From Candidatus Pelagibacter sp. (GTDB lineage: Bacteria; Pseudomonadota; Alphaproteobacteria; Pelagibacterales; Pelagibacteraceae), in the NCBI GenBank assembly GCA_028226735.1, contig JAOIYV010000002.1, forward strand, positions 9,367-73,366: 64,000 bases of DNA, read 5' to 3'. Of the stretch, positions 1-12,066 are shown piece after piece. Under the pieces are notes generated by a model. The model was not told the DNA's origin. It saw nothing but the letters and a program-made list of their open reading frames with translations, and searched no databases. How positions within the stretch are numbered: position 1 is the first letter of the stretch; the number at the start of each line of letters is the position of its first letter. A program made the position numbers and the translations under genes.

Positions 1-2
1 GA

Positions 3-2382
3 ACAACTATCTATCAAAAATCAGAAAACTTTAAAATTGATGATAAAATTTCATCTGACTGGTTAAATGATGAAATCAGAGAATTAAAAAAATTAGATAA
101 CCTTGAAATAAAAACTAGAACAAGTGTTGCTGCTTATCATGGTTATAATTATCTTTTAGCAAGAGAAAATCTTACTGATCATTTAAGTAAGTTTGAGAAA
201 CAAAATAAAATTAGACAAAGACTTTTAAAAATTAGAGCTAAAAAAGTTATTGTTGCAACAGGATCCTTAGAAAGACCACTTATTTTTAATAATAACGATA
301 GACCTGGAATAATGCTTTCATCAGCTGTAAAAAAATATGCTGATTATTATGGTGTTATTTGTGGTAAACGAAATGTACTTTTTACGAATAACGACACAGC
401 TTATGAAACTGCAATATCATTGTCTAAAAAAGGAAAAAAAATTCAAGCAATTATTGATATTAGAGAAAATTCTAACTCATCAATTGTTAAAGAAGCTGAA
501 AACTTGGGTATAAAAGTTTATTGGTCTCATACTGTTGTTAATACTCAAGGATATAAAAAATTGAATCAAATTTCAATTATGGAGCTTTCAAAAGATGGAC
601 AATCAATTATTGGTTCAAAAATTAATATTAATTGTGACTGTCTTGGAGTTTCAGGTGGATGGACCCCAGCTGTACATTTATTCACTCAATCTGGAGGAAA
701 ACTAAAGTTTAGAGATATTGATCAAGTGTTTATTCCTGATAAGTATCCATCCGATCAAATAAGTATTGGTTCTTGTAATGGTGACTTTGAACTTAATGAA
801 ATAATTAAAAACAGTTTAAAAAATATCAAAGATTTTCTTAAAATTGACAAAACTGAATATGAAAATTTGTCAGTAGTAAATTCAAAAGAAACAATTAAAA
901 AAAATATTTGGTTACTTCCATCAGATATAATTTTAGGAAAAACTAAACCATTTGTTGATTATCAAAATGACGCCACAGCTAAAGATATTAAATTAGCTCT
1001 TAGAGAGGGTTTTAGATCTATTGAACATGTTAAGAGATACACAACTACAGGAATGGGCACCGATCAAGGTAAGTTAGGAAACATGCATGCTCTTGGAATT
1101 ATTGCTGATACTGCCGGTGTTATGATGGGTGAAGTTGGTACAACAACTTTTAGACCTCCCTACACTCCTCTAACTTTTGGAACGATTGTTGGTAGAAATG
1201 TTGGTGAATATTTTGATATTTTTAGAAGAACACCAATGAATGATTGGCATATTAAAAATAAAGCTGAATTTGAAAATGTTGGTCAATGGAAAAGAGCTTG
1301 GTATTATCCAAAAAATAACGAGTCGATGCATGAGGCAGTTCAAAGAGAAAGTTTGGCTGCAAGAAAAAGTGCAGGTATCTTAGATGCATCAACATTGGGT
1401 AAAATCGATATACAGGGGAGTGATGCTTCCGAATTTTTGAATAGAGTTTATACTAATGCCTGGTCAAAACTAGGAATTGGTAAGTGTAGATATGGATTGA
1501 TGCTCAATGAAGATGGAATGGTGTATGACGATGGTGTGACAACTAGATTAAGTGAAAATCATTATATTATGACAACTACTACTGGAGGTGCAGCAAATGT
1601 ATTGGGGAGACTCGAAGATTATCTTCAAACTGAATGGCCAGAACTAGATGTTTATTTAACTTCAGTTACTGATCACTTTGCAACCGCGAGTATTTGTGGG
1701 CCAAATAGTAAAAAAATATTAAATAAATTAATTCCAAACTTAGATCTATCTGATGAGAATTTTCCACATATGTCATATAAAAAAGCAAGTATTGGAAAAA
1801 TCAAATGTAAAGTAATGCGTATCAGTTTTACAGGTGAACATAGTTATGAAATTAATGTTCAGGCCAATTATGGAAAATCATTATGGGAACAATGTATGGA
1901 TGCAGGAAAAGAATTTAACATTACACCCTATGGTACAGAAACTATGCATTTATTAAGAGCAGAAAAAGGCTTTATTATTGTTGGACAAGATACTGATGGA
2001 ACTATGACTCCAATAGATCTTCAAATGGACTGGATAGTAAGTAAAAAAAAATATGATTTCATTGGTAAAAGATCGTTATATAGATCTGATACTATGAGAG
2101 AAGATAGAAAACAATTGGTTGGATTATTAACCGATAATCCTAAAGAAATTTTAGAAGAAGGTGCTCAAATTGTTTCAAAGTTAAATCAAAAACCAGTAGA
2201 AATGTTAGGTCATATAACTTCAAGTTATTTTAGTCCTAATTTAAACAAATCTATTGCTCTAGCTGTTGTAAGAGGTGGAAAAGATATGATGGGTAAAAAA
2301 TTATTTATACCTATGGAAGGAAGATCGATTAATGTAACAGTTGCTGATCCAGTTTTTTTAGATAAGGAGAATAAAAGATTAA

Positions 2383-2390
<8 letters not shown>
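3..2390 (+). CDS. soxA: Sarcosine oxidase alpha subunit, 5' end outside window
   Basis: Large subunit of heterotetrameric sarcosine oxidase, which oxidatively demethylates sarcosine and passes the one-carbon unit to tetrahydrofolate. The frame is open from the first complete codon at base 3, so the gene starts upstream; 795 residues are visible against roughly 1000 in the family, so about 200 N-terminal residues (including the first dinucleotide-binding motif) are missing. Visible residues 82-91 hold IVATGSLERP and residues about 98-105 NDRPGIML, typical of the NAD-binding half. A conserved linker with TDQGK follows, and from about residue 415 to the end there is a GcvT-like folate-binding domain with its C-terminal barrel. 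The stop overlaps soxG by 8 bases. An internal ATG at 312 opens a long frame but is not the start, because homology continues upstream. Confidence 0.93.
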
Positions 2391-3748
<1,358 letters not shown>

Positions 3749-3788
3749 AAAATTAGATATTAATATTTAATTCATTATAACTTTAAGA

Positions 3789-4529
3789 GTGAAAAATTTA
3801 CTTTTTTTACTTTTAATTGTACCTCTAACCTCTTGTACAAACCAAGAGTTGGGGTGGTTTATTCTTTCACCAAACAATGTTGAGGGATTAACGAATTTAA
3901 AATTTTTATTGAGTGGTTTAACGACAACCATTTATATTTCAGTAGTATCTATAATCATATCTGCAATTTTAGGATTTGTTGTTGCTATACCTTCCCTGGC
4001 TAAAAGTAAATTTTTAACATATATTAATATTGGCTATGTAGAAATTGTAAGAGCAATACCACTACTTGTTTTAATTTTATGGATTTATTATGGTTTACCT
4101 ATAATGACTGGATTAAGTTTCAGTCCATTTGTGTCAGGTATAATTGCTTTGGCAATAAGTGAAAGTGCTTTTCAAGCAGAAATTTTTAGAGCTGGAATAA
4201 ACTCAATCAAAAGATCACAATGGGAAGCAGGTTCTTCATTGGGTTTAACTTTCTTTAAAAGATTAAGATTGGTAATATTCCCACAAGCAATTAAAAATAT
4301 CTTACCTGCGCTAGGTAATCAATTTGTGTATGTTTTAAAGATGTCTTCATTGGTGTCAATTATTGGTATTGGTGATTTAACAAGAAAAGCAAACGAATTA
4401 GTTGTTTCAACATACAGGCCATTAGAAATTTACACATTTCTAATTTTGGAATATCTAATTTTGATATTGATTGTTTCATTTTTTGTAAGAAAATTAGAAA
4501 AAACACTTAAGAAAGATGGTAACAATTAA
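3789..4529 (+). CDS. ABC transporter permease, polar amino acid (HisM/GlnP) type
   Basis: Inner-membrane permease of 246 residues starting at GTG; no in-frame ATG offers a better start. After an unusual N-terminus (below) there are about five membrane segments, and the family motif linking to the ATPase is seen around residues 130-165 (AEIFRAGINSIKRSQWEAGSSLG), followed by FPQAIKNILPALGNQF. The first 16 residues, MKNLLFLLLIVPLTSC, look like a lipoprotein signal with Cys16; from memory some alphaproteobacterial permeases of this type share such an N-terminus. No ATPase gene lies nearby, so the pair must borrow one encoded elsewhere. The stop overlaps the next ATG as TAATG. Confidence 0.88.
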   Translation: MKNLLFLLLIVPLTSCTNQELGWFILSPNNVEGLTNLKFLLSGLTTTIYISVVSIIISAILGFVVAIPSLAKSKFLTYINIGYVEIVRAIPLLVLILWIYYGLPIMTGLSFSPFVSGIIALAISESAFQAEIFRAGINSIKRSQWEAGSSLGLTFFKRLRLVIFPQAIKNILPALGNQFVYVLKMSSLVSIIGIGDLTRKANELVVSTYRPLEIYTFLILEYLILILIVSFFVRKLEKTLKKDGNN

Positions 4530-4792
4530 TGAGTACATTAGATAATATAAATTATGACATTAGTCTAAGTGATGGCATTATTACCTTTAAGAATATAAAT
4601 ACAACACTTGGATTTGTTAGATACAATAAAGAAGCTGAAGTTGAATATATCTTTGTAAACCCAATGTTTAGACGTCAAGGACTTGCTAAAAAATTACTTA
4701 ACATTGTTGAAAAAAAAACTAAAGTTAAACCTACGCCACAAGAACCTATAAGTCCTTTGGGTGAAAAACTCTTTAAAGTTAGCACACAATAA
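4529..4792 (+). CDS. Small GNAT-family N-acetyltransferase-like protein
   Basis: An 87-residue protein with the acetyl-CoA-binding core of the GNAT fold: VEYIFVNPMFRRQGLAKKLL at about residues 35-54, where RRQGLAKKL fits the R/Q-x-x-G-x-G/A loop. It is much shorter than full GNAT enzymes (about 150 residues) and matches the small single-domain YjdJ-like group. The ATG overlaps the permease stop (TAATG), so it is the last gene of the transporter transcript. Substrate is unknown. The C-terminus, with a SPLGEKLF segment, replaces the usual last strands. Confidence 0.7.
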   Translation: MSTLDNINYDISLSDGIITFKNINTTLGFVRYNKEAEVEYIFVNPMFRRQGLAKKLLNIVEKKTKVKPTPQEPISPLGEKLFKVSTQ

Positions 4793-4816
4793 GCAATAAC
4801 TTAGATTGAATTGCTA

Positions 4817-5002
4817 CTATTTAATAATCCAAAAAATGATGTTTATTAAATAAACCAATATACTGTAAAATGTAAACATTATGATCTTTTGTTTCACTGT
4901 TTTTTCATTCCAATTTAATTTAAATAAAGTAGATGGAGAGGCTAATAAAAAGATAACACCAATTGCAATTACAAGTATTGATAAAATTATAAATACATTC
5001 AT
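4817..5002 (-). CDS. Small two-helix membrane protein, function unknown
   Basis: A 61-residue hydrophobic protein with two predicted membrane helices: residues about 2-22 (FIILSILVIAIGVIFLLA) and about 40-59, separated by a short charged loop (NWNEKTVKQK). I recognise no family. It is convergent with the GNAT gene (24 bases between stops) and lies at the downstream end of the minus-strand gat cluster, 24 bases after the methyltransferase start-side neighbour ends. It may be a real co-transcribed small protein; no functional claim is possible. Confidence 0.5.
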   Translation of the reverse strand: MNVFIILSILVIAIGVIFLLASPSTLFKLNWNEKTVKQKIIMFTFYSILVYLINIIFWIIK

Positions 5003-5026
5003 AAATATTATTTAATTATATTCGCA

Positions 5027-5737
5027 CTAAAGTTTATATTTTATACAAATTAAAATATCTCTAAAAATAATTTTATTAGAATAAGTGTCATTGATCTCTT
5101 TAATCCCTTTGTTTAATTGCTTATTTGTAAGGTTAATAAGACATGAGATATATTTTTGTCTTAACATTTGAACATATTTATTTTTAGTTATTGAGACTTT
5201 AAACTTAAATTTATCTATCCTATAATCTTTTAATGATTTACATGCTGATTTGAGCATTCTAGAATCTCTTTCTAATCCTATTTTAAGCTTTTGTTTCATT
5301 AGCTTAAAACATGGAATTTCATTATTAATTGTATTTAGTGAAAAAATAATCAGTAAACCATTCTTTTTTAAATTATTTTTACAAATTTTTATTAACTTTT
5401 TTCTTTTATCTTTATTAAAAAAATGAAGAGTTTGCTTGATCATTATTAAGTCAAATTTATTATGATTAGTCTTAAAAAATTTAAATACATCTTCATTCCT
5501 AAAATCAATTAATTTATCTACATCTTTGTGAGTTACAGGGTCAACACCTATGGGTTTATTATTTAATTTTAATTTTCTAGACAAGGAGCCAAATATTCCA
5601 CCTCTTCCACATCCAATATCTAATATTTTTGAATTTTTATTAAGTTTTTTTTTCTTTAATAAAAATGAATTAAAAGAGTTAATATATAATTTTGATGATA
5701 ACCAATTTTTATTATCCCAATTTTTTAATTCTTTCAT
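5027..5737 (-). CDS. Class I SAM-dependent methyltransferase
   Basis: A 236-residue predicted methyltransferase. Motif I is seen at about residues 39-47 (ILDIGCGRGG), motif II near IGVDP, and a post-motif region FDLIMIKQTLHFFNKDKR at about residues 94-111 that resembles UbiE/Methyltransf_11 proteins. The C-terminal half is very rich in Lys, Asn and Ile and shows no recognisable domain. It is preceded by the nuclease-like gene with a 9-base gap, so probably the same transcript. Substrate cannot be read from the sequence. Confidence 0.75.
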   Translation of the reverse strand: MKELKNWDNKNWLSSKLYINSFNSFLLKKKKLNKNSKILDIGCGRGGIFGSLSRKLKLNNKPIGVDPVTHKDVDKLIDFRNEDVFKFFKTNHNKFDLIMIKQTLHFFNKDKRKKLIKICKNNLKKNGLLIIFSLNTINNEIPCFKLMKQKLKIGLERDSRMLKSACKSLKDYRIDKFKFKVSITKNKYVQMLRQKYISCLINLTNKQLNKGIKEINDTYSNKIIFRDILICIKYKL

Positions 5738-5746
5738 AAAAAATAT

Positions 5747-6229
5747 TTAATTATTTTTTTTTCTGTAGTCCCAAGGATATTCAAACGTCATAGCCCACAT
5801 ACCTGTTTGCTTTTCTTTTGCATAATCTTCATCAACAACAAATTTTTTAGAATATCTTCTATAGGCAAATGCATAACCACTTCTAACTAAATAGCTTGAT
5901 AAACTCTCATTATTTACAAAACACTCAGCTAAAGTTCTTTTGTATTGATCTTTTCCCTCACTAATACACTCAACTTTATTATCAGAAATTTTTTCAATGA
6001 GAATTTCCTTTGCTGCAACACCACAAAAATTTTTATTCCCGTTTTTTATACATGTTTGTTTTAGTTCGGGTGCATCAATACCTGTAAATCTAATTTTTTC
6101 GCCATCTAAATGAATTGTATCACCATCAACTATTTTTAGCTCTTGTGACTTAATATCATTAACAGTAAAGAGAAATACTAATAAAAAAATACTAATAAGA
6201 AAAATGGCTTTTCTTTTGTTTAAAAACAT
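5747..6229 (-). CDS. Exported staphylococcal-nuclease-like (thermonuclease) protein
   Basis: A 160-residue protein with an N-terminal hydrophobic signal or anchor (residues about 8-24) followed by an SNase domain. The catalytic pattern of the family is present: an Arg in KIRFTGIDAPELKQ (Arg and Glu correspond to R35 and E43 of the staphylococcal enzyme) and Arg in YKRTLAEC (R87 equivalent). Conserved Cys residues in the LKQTC and NFCGVAA segments could form a disulfide in the periplasm. The start overlaps the 3' end of the MATE gene by 38 bases; no later ATG preserves the signal. Likely a secreted or membrane-anchored nuclease, perhaps for scavenging nucleic acids (inference). Confidence 0.82.
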   Translation of the reverse strand: MFLNKRKAIFLISIFLLVFLFTVNDIKSQELKIVDGDTIHLDGEKIRFTGIDAPELKQTCIKNGNKNFCGVAAKEILIEKISDNKVECISEGKDQYKRTLAECFVNNESLSSYLVRSGYAFAYRRYSKKFVVDEDYAKEKQTGMWAMTFEYPWDYRKKNN

Positions 6230-7562
6230 TGTTTAAAAAATATCCAATAAAGATGATTAGAGCAATAGCCATAAACCAATTTGTTGCCATTATCGTATAA
6301 AAAATATCAGAATAATCTCCACCTCTCATATTAATTACATACCATAAAGATAAAAATGGAAATGCAGTTAATCTAAGGATACTTAAATAAAGACTATACA
6401 ATGGTTTTTTTACAGCTTGAAATACAGCAGTAGTTATAAAAAAAACAGGGTATATTGGGCCAATTAATGCTGCAACTTTTAAATAAATTACACCATGTTT
6501 TATGGCAACAACATTATCAGTAAATTGCGACACAAAAAATTCGGCACCAAAGAACAATATAATTCCAGCTATTACCATAAATGAAGAACCAAACACTAAA
6601 GCTTTAGTATATAATTCTCTAATACGATTATAGTTTTTAGCTCCAAAGTTTTGTCCCCCGATTGATAATACAGCTGTATTTAAACCAATCACAGGTAATA
6701 GAAAGACTTGCTCTACTCTTAAAGCTGCACCATAACCAGCTGTAGCAAGATCACCAAATTGGCCGATAAAGTATAAAATATTAAAAATTCCAACTCCAAT
6801 AAACAACATACTAAACATAACGGGTGTTGATTGTTTTATTAAAGTCTTAAGCATTTCAATTTTAGGAATAAAGCATTCTAATCTTAAGTATTTTCTTATT
6901 TCACAAGAATTTACTTTATATGCTAAGTAAAACATTCCTACAGATTGAGAAATTACTGTTGCTATAGCAAGTCCTGCGATTCCAAATGCAGGAACAATGC
7001 CATAGCCCCATATAAATAGTGGATTTAAAAATATATTTAAAAAGAAACTAAATATTAAAACATTTCTATAACTTTTCGTATCACCTTGTGCATTTAAGGT
7101 ACCATTTAAAGAAATTTGTACCATTACAATAAAAGTACCAAAAAAGATAATATCCAAATATTGCCTTGTTAGGGCTATACCTTGAGCATCAGAACCCATA
7201 ACGCCTAGAAGAAAATTAGAGGCATTTAAACCAAACATTGTCACTAATATAGAAATTCCTAATGCAAAAATGATAGATTGAGCAATAAATAAAGATGCAA
7301 CTCTTATTTTTTTTTCACCTATAGAATTACCAATTAATGAATTAGTTGCAGCACCTATTCCAACACCAACGGCTATAATTGTAAAATAAATAGGAAAAGA
7401 TTTAGCAATTGCTCCTATAGCCTCAGCTGAAATTTTTCCTGCAAACCAAGTGTCAACCAAGTTATAAAAAGTTTGAAACAATGATCCAACACTAGCAGGA
7501 ATTGTAACCTTTCTAAGAAGACTCCAAATAGGATCTTTTTGTAAATTTATTTTTTTAGACAA
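6192..7562 (-). CDS. MATE family efflux transporter
   Basis: About 456-residue multidrug and toxin extrusion (MATE) protein with roughly 12 hydrophobic segments. The N-terminal repeat holds LLRKVTIPASVGSLFQTFYN and VDTWFAGK, a classic MATE entry region; the second half repeats the pattern at FSMLFIGVGIFNILYF. A frame open further upstream to a TTG at 7622 overlaps trhO by 50 bases; a TTG at 7562 gives a start just beyond the trhO stop and the normal protein length, so I prefer it, but the start is uncertain. Substrate unknown; the family exports cationic drugs or metabolites using Na+ or H+. Confidence 0.88.
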   Translation of the reverse strand: MSKKINLQKDPIWSLLRKVTIPASVGSLFQTFYNLVDTWFAGKISAEAIGAIAKSFPIYFTIIAVGVGIGAATNSLIGNSIGEKKIRVASLFIAQSIIFALGISILVTMFGLNASNFLLGVMGSDAQGIALTRQYLDIIFFGTFIVMVQISLNGTLNAQGDTKSYRNVLIFSFFLNIFLNPLFIWGYGIVPAFGIAGLAIATVISQSVGMFYLAYKVNSCEIRKYLRLECFIPKIEMLKTLIKQSTPVMFSMLFIGVGIFNILYFIGQFGDLATAGYGAALRVEQVFLLPVIGLNTAVLSIGGQNFGAKNYNRIRELYTKALVFGSSFMVIAGIILFFGAEFFVSQFTDNVVAIKHGVIYLKVAALIGPIYPVFFITTAVFQAVKKPLYSLYLSILRLTAFPFLSLWYVINMRGGDYSDIFYTIMATNWFMAIALIIFIGYFLNNVFKQKKSHFSY

Positions 7563-7572
7563 TTTTATTACT

Positions 7573-8478
7573 TTATATAAATTCTTTTTTGAATATATGC
7601 TTTGTACCACTCTTTTTAGCAAGGATTATTTGCTTTTGTCTCATCCGAAATCTCTCTTTTTGTGTTTGAGTCAAATTATCATGACAGTTAACGCATGAAA
7701 CACCCTCCTCAAATTTTTTAGACTTCTTGTCTTTTGGTGAAACAGGTTTTCTACATCCACTGCAAATTGAATATGTACCAGTTACCAACCCATGCTTAAC
7801 ACTGATTCTGTTGTCAAAAACAAAGCATTCACCATTCCACAAACTTTCTTTTTTCTTTACATTTTTTAAGTAATTTAAAATCCCACCTTTTAATTGATAA
7901 ACATTTTTAAAACCTTTTTTTTCAAGATAAGCTGAAGCCTTTTCACATCTAATACCTCCAGTACAAAACATAGCAATTTGTTTTGTTTTTTTAAGTTTGT
8001 TCAAATATTTTGGAAATTCTCTAAAATTATCAACATCTGGATTAACTGATTTTTTAAAAGTACCCACTTTATATTCAAATGGTTTTCTTGAATCTAAAAC
8101 TAAAGTTTCTTTATCGTTGATTAATTTGTTCCACTTTTTAGGATCTATATGATTAATTTTCTTATTTTTTGGAGTTAATGTAAAACCCATAGGAACAACT
8201 TCTTTTTTTATTTTTACTTTTGGTTTATGAAATGGTTGAAATTTGCTTGATGAAAAATTTTCACTATCAAATTTTTTAAAATCTAATATTTTTTTGATTT
8301 TTGTGATTGATGATTTTAAATCACTAGCATTACCTGAGATTGTTGCATTTACTCCTTCACTTGCTATAATTATTGTTCCTCGGATATTTTTTTTAATTAA
8401 ATAATCTTGTAGCAAGACCTTATTTTTTTTTAAAGAGGTGAGTTTTTTAAATTTGTAAAAACCAAATATATCAAACAT
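7573..8478 (-). CDS. trhO: tRNA uridine(34) hydroxylase, rhodanese family
   Basis: A 301-residue member of the TrhO/YceA family, which oxygen-dependently hydroxylates U34 in certain tRNAs. The N-terminal domain is the YceA-type ferredoxin-like fold (GFYKFKKL, SEGVNATISG), the central rhodanese domain carries the active-site loop CTGGIRCEKASAYL at about residues 173-186, and the C-terminus has CSGC and CVNCHDN motifs, a likely metal-binding pair typical of the family. The start overlaps the O-methyltransferase stop by one base. Its presence in the gat transcript joins two tRNA-related functions. Confidence 0.92.
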   Translation of the reverse strand: MFDIFGFYKFKKLTSLKKNKVLLQDYLIKKNIRGTIIIASEGVNATISGNASDLKSSITKIKKILDFKKFDSENFSSSKFQPFHKPKVKIKKEVVPMGFTLTPKNKKINHIDPKKWNKLINDKETLVLDSRKPFEYKVGTFKKSVNPDVDNFREFPKYLNKLKKTKQIAMFCTGGIRCEKASAYLEKKGFKNVYQLKGGILNYLKNVKKKESLWNGECFVFDNRISVKHGLVTGTYSICSGCRKPVSPKDKKSKKFEEGVSCVNCHDNLTQTQKERFRMRQKQIILAKKSGTKHIFKKEFI

Positions 8479-9128
8479 TATAACACTCTACAAACAGTCA
8501 TTCCATCACCTAAAGGTACAATGATTTGTTCCACTCTTTTATCGTTTGCAACATACGTATTAAAATCTCTGATATTAATTGTGAATTTATCTAATCTATC
8601 CTCATCAACAACTTCACCGTGCCACAAAACGTTGTCTACAATAATCAATCCACCTTTATTCAATAGACTTAAAGATCTTTCGTAATATTCTTTATAGTTC
8701 ATTTTATCAGCATCAATAAAAACCATATCAAATTTACTATTCTTTAATTCATCTAAACTATCTAATGCAGGCTTAACAATTGTTTGAATTTTTTTACTAA
8801 GATTAGCTTTTTTAAAAAAATCTAATGCAACTTTGTTCGTTCCCTCATCTTTATCTAGCGCTACAAGTCTACCATCAACTGGTAATGCTAATGCTATAGA
8901 AAGTGCACTTAACCCAGTAAAAGTACCAATCTCAAGTACAGTTTTGATATTAGAAGTTTTTATAATTAAATGAAGAAAATGACATTGAGATGTTGCTACT
9001 TGCATTCTCTTAACATCTCCAAGTGTATTATTGTAATCGATTATTTCTTGCTGAATGGGATTTAACTTTAAACTAAAATTATTTATATATTTTTCAAGTT
9101 TTTCAGTAATTTCAAGGTTCTTACTCAT
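8478..9128 (-). CDS. O-methyltransferase, caffeoyl-CoA/catechol type
   Basis: A 216-residue class I SAM methyltransferase of the Methyltransf_3 group. Seen: SAM-binding VLEIGTFTGLSALSIALAL at about residues 60-78, acidic loop LVALDKDEG, metal-binding DMVFIDADKMNY at about residues 130-141 and DNVLWHGEVVD at about 163-173, the two last being the divalent-metal sites of the family. Bacterial members methylate small phenolic or other hydroxyl substrates; the tRNA hydroxyuridine methyltransferase TrmR belongs to the same family, and the adjacent trhO makes ho5U34, so tRNA O-methylation is an attractive inferred role. The gene lies 4 bases after gatB. Confidence 0.88.
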   Translation of the reverse strand: MSKNLEITEKLEKYINNFSLKLNPIQQEIIDYNNTLGDVKRMQVATSQCHFLHLIIKTSNIKTVLEIGTFTGLSALSIALALPVDGRLVALDKDEGTNKVALDFFKKANLSKKIQTIVKPALDSLDELKNSKFDMVFIDADKMNYKEYYERSLSLLNKGGLIIVDNVLWHGEVVDEDRLDKFTINIRDFNTYVANDKRVEQIIVPLGDGMTVCRVL

Positions 9129-9132
9129 GATA

Positions 9133-10608
9133 TTAAAGTTTCTTCTTCAATATTTCATTTATTAATTGAGGATTAGCCTTACCGCTTGAAGCTTTCATTG
9201 CTTGTCCCACAAAGAAACCAAACAATTTTTCTTTACCATTCTTATATTCAATAGCTTTTTCCCTGTTATCGTTAATTATTTTATCAATTAAAGCCTCTAA
9301 TGCTTTAGGGTCGCTTTCTTGTTTTAAACCTTTTTCTTCAACAATTATTTGAGGATCTATGTCTCCATCCATCATTAATTCAAATATTGTTTTAGCTATT
9401 TTTCCAGAAATTGTTCCATTCTTAATTAGATTAATTAACTTTGCTAAATTTTTTGCACTTATTGGACTTTCGGATATTTCTAAATTTTTATTATTTAAAA
9501 CAGCAAACAATTCACCTGTAATCCAGTTAACGGCTAACTTCATATCTTGGTTTTTGCCCATTTTGGCAACAACTTCCTCAAAATATTTAGCTGTATCAAT
9601 ATCTGAAACTAGTATTGTTGCTTCATAAGCAGAAATCTTAAACTCATCAATAAATCTTTTCTTTTTATCATCTGGCAATTCTGGAATATCTGCTTTAAGT
9701 TTTTTAATAAATTCATCAGTTACTTCTAATGGTAATAAGTCTGGATCTGGAAAATACCTATAATCATGAGCATCTTCTTTAGATCTCATTGACCTTGTTT
9801 CATTTTTTTTAGTATCAAATAATCTTGTTTCTTGATCAATTGTTTTACCCTCTTCGATTAAATCAACTTGTCTATTAGCTTCATAATCAATAGCCATTTG
9901 CATAAATTTAATTGAGTTAACATTTTTAATCTCACAACGAGTTCCAAGTTTATCAGAACCTTTAATTCTAACAGAAATATTAACATCAGCTCGTAAAGAG
10001 CCTTCCTGCATATTGCCATCACATGTATCAAGATATCTCATAATAGATCTTAATTTTTTAACATAAGCACTAACTTCATCTGGAGTTCTCATGTCTGGTT
10101 TACTAACAATTTCCATTAACGCTACACCAGATCTATTTAAATCTACAAATGTATTTTGTGGATCAATATCATGAATACTTTTTCCAGCATCTTGTTCTAG
10201 GTGCAATCTTTCTATACCAACTTCTTTTTGGCCATGTGGCATATCAAGAACAACAATCCCCTCTCCTACTATTGGATATTTAAATTGTGAAATCTGATAA
10301 CCTTGTGGAAGATCTGCATAAAAATAGTTTTTTCTATCAAAAACTGATCTTTTGTTAATTTGAGCTCTTAAGCCTATACCAGTTTTAATTGCTTGTTTTA
10401 CACAATACTCATTAATAACTGGAAGCATTCCAGGAAATGCTGCATCAACTAAACTTACTTGTGTATTAGGTTCGGCACCAAAAGTTGTTGATGAAGATGA
10501 AAATAATTTTGAATTTGATGTAACTTGTGCATGAACTTCAAGTCCAATTACCACTTCATAAACATTATCTCGCCTTTCAATTAGATATTCAGAATTCTCT
10601 TTGATCAT
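9133..10608 (-). CDS. gatB: Asp-tRNA(Asn)/Glu-tRNA(Gln) amidotransferase subunit B
   Basis: GatB, 491 residues, the kinase/tRNA-binding subunit that activates the misacylated Glu-tRNA(Gln) or Asp-tRNA(Asn). The start gives [12 protein letters not shown] at about residues 18-29, the family signature, followed by [26 protein letters not shown] and [10 protein letters not shown]. The C-terminal tail domain (YqeY-like, about residues 345-491) ends with [19 protein letters not shown] sequence. ATG directly abuts the gatA stop (TAGATG). Second... third gene of gatC-A-B, so amide formation depends on ammonia delivered from GatA. Confidence 0.97.
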   Translation of the reverse strand: MIKENSEYLIERRDNVYEVVIGLEVHAQVTSNSKLFSSSSTTFGAEPNTQVSLVDAAFPGMLPVINEYCVKQAIKTGIGLRAQINKRSVFDRKNYFYADLPQGYQISQFKYPIVGEGIVVLDMPHGQKEVGIERLHLEQDAGKSIHDIDPQNTFVDLNRSGVALMEIVSKPDMRTPDEVSAYVKKLRSIMRYLDTCDGNMQEGSLRADVNISVRIKGSDKLGTRCEIKNVNSIKFMQMAIDYEANRQVDLIEEGKTIDQETRLFDTKKNETRSMRSKEDAHDYRYFPDPDLLPLEVTDEFIKKLKADIPELPDDKKKRFIDEFKISAYEATILVSDIDTAKYFEEVVAKMGKNQDMKLAVNWITGELFAVLNNKNLEISESPISAKNLAKLINLIKNGTISGKIAKTIFELMMDGDIDPQIIVEEKGLKQESDPKALEALIDKIINDNREKAIEYKNGKEKLFGFFVGQAMKASSGKANPQLINEILKKKL

Positions 10609-12066
10609 CTATTTAATCCACCAGTCAGTAATTTTATTTTTAAACTGAATTTTTTCCTCCATTGCATAAGCAATGTTTAAAATATTTTGTTCATCAAAAG
10701 CTTTACCAATAATTTGTAATCCTAATGGATAACCCTTAGCATCAACTCCTGCAGGAATAGAAATTGCTGGTAATCCAGCTAAATTAACTGGAACCGTAAA
10801 TATATCATTCAAATACATTGAAACTGGATCGTTGGTTTTTTCACCAATTTTAAATGCAGCGCTTGGTGTTGATGGGGTTAAGATAGCATCTATTTTTCTA
10901 TAAGCTTCATCAAAATCATTTTTAATTAATTTTCTAACTTTTTGAGCCTTAAGATAATAGGCATCATAATAACCGGATGATAAAACATATGTTCCAATCA
11001 TTATTCTTCTTTGAACTTCAGCTCCGAAACCTTCAGATCTAGTTTTTTCGTACATATCGATTAAGTTTTCGCCTTTAGATCTATAGCCATACTTTACACC
11101 ATCATATCTTGCTAAATTAGAAGAAGCTTCTGCAGGAGCAACTATATAATAAGCTGGCAAAGCATAATTTGTATGTGGCAATGAGATTTCAACAACTTCT
11201 GCACCACAATCTTTTACATAATCAATTCCTTTAGTCCATAAATCTTCAATCTCTTTCGGCATTCCATCAACTCTATATTCCTTTGGGATTCCAATTTTCT
11301 TACCTTTAATATTATTTGTTAATTCTTTGCTATATACATTTCTTTTAAAATTTATAGAGGTTGAATCTTTTTCATCATAAGAACTGATTATCTCTTGTAA
11401 CAATGCACAATCTTCAACATTTTTTGACATTGGTCCTGCCTGATCTAGTGAAGATGCAAAAGCAACAATTCCATACCTTGAACAACTTCCGTACGTTGGT
11501 TTTAAACCTACTGTGCCTGTAAAAGAAGCTGGTTGTCTAATTGATCCACCAGTGTCGGTTCCTATTGTAATAGGAGTTAAGTTTGCAGCTAGTGCAGATG
11601 CTGATCCACCAGAAGATCCTCCAGGCACTAAATCTTTATCTATTGGACTTTGAACATTGCCATAAAAACTTGTTTCATTAGATGATCCCATAGCAAATTC
11701 ATCACAATTTAATTTACCTAGTAGGATTGCACCCTCATTCCAAATATTTTGAGTGACTGTAGACTCGTATGGGGGAATAAAATTATTTAAAATTCTACTA
11801 CCAGCAGTAGTTTTAACACCATTTGTACAAAATAAATCTTTTACAGCCATTGGCACACCTGGTAGCTTTAAATCAAAATTAGGGTTTTGATCAAAATTTT
11901 TTGCCTTCTCAAGGGAGTTAGAAAAGTCTTCTGTTATATATGTATTTAAATCTTTAGATTTTTCTCCTCTTTCAATGAAAGCTTTTGTTGTCTCTACAGA
12001 AGAGATATTCTTATCTTTAATATTCTTAACTAATTCTGTTAACGTTTGCGAGGTTATATCACTCAT
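10609..12066 (-). CDS. gatA: Asp-tRNA(Asn)/Glu-tRNA(Gln) amidotransferase subunit A
   Basis: GatA, 485 residues, the glutaminase subunit of the GatCAB complex. The amidase-signature triad is present: Lys in [11 protein letters not shown] near residue 76, cis-Ser in [14 protein letters not shown] at about residues 149-162, and the nucleophile Ser in [15 protein letters not shown] at about 170-184. It overlaps the gatC stop by one base. Presence of gatCAB implies that the organism makes Gln-tRNA and/or Asn-tRNA by transamidation, as in most alphaproteobacteria. Confidence 0.97.
   Translation of the reverse strand: MSDITSQTLTELVKNIKDKNISSVETTKAFIERGEKSKDLNTYITEDFSNSLEKAKNFDQNPNFDLKLPGVPMAVKDLFCTNGVKTTAGSRILNNFIPPYESTVTQNIWNEGAILLGKLNCDEFAMGSSNETSFYGNVQSPIDKDLVPGGSSGGSASALAANLTPITIGTDTGGSIRQPASFTGTVGLKPTYGSCSRYGIVAFASSLDQAGPMSKNVEDCALLQEIISSYDEKDSTSINFKRNVYSKELTNNIKGKKIGIPKEYRVDGMPKEIEDLWTKGIDYVKDCGAEVVEISLPHTNYALPAYYIVAPAEASSNLARYDGVKYGYRSKGENLIDMYEKTRSEGFGAEVQRRIMIGTYVLSSGYYDAYYLKAQKVRKLIKNDFDEAYRKIDAILTPSTPSAAFKIGEKTNDPVSMYLNDIFTVPVNLAGLPAISIPAGVDAKGYPLGLQIIGKAFDEQNILNIAYAMEEKIQFKNKITDWWIK

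Noticed and set aside
4792..4815. AGCAAT/ATTGCT inverted repeat between convergent genes as a bidirectional terminator
   Set aside because: Only six pairs with a 12-base loop and no clear T-run; too weak to annotate.
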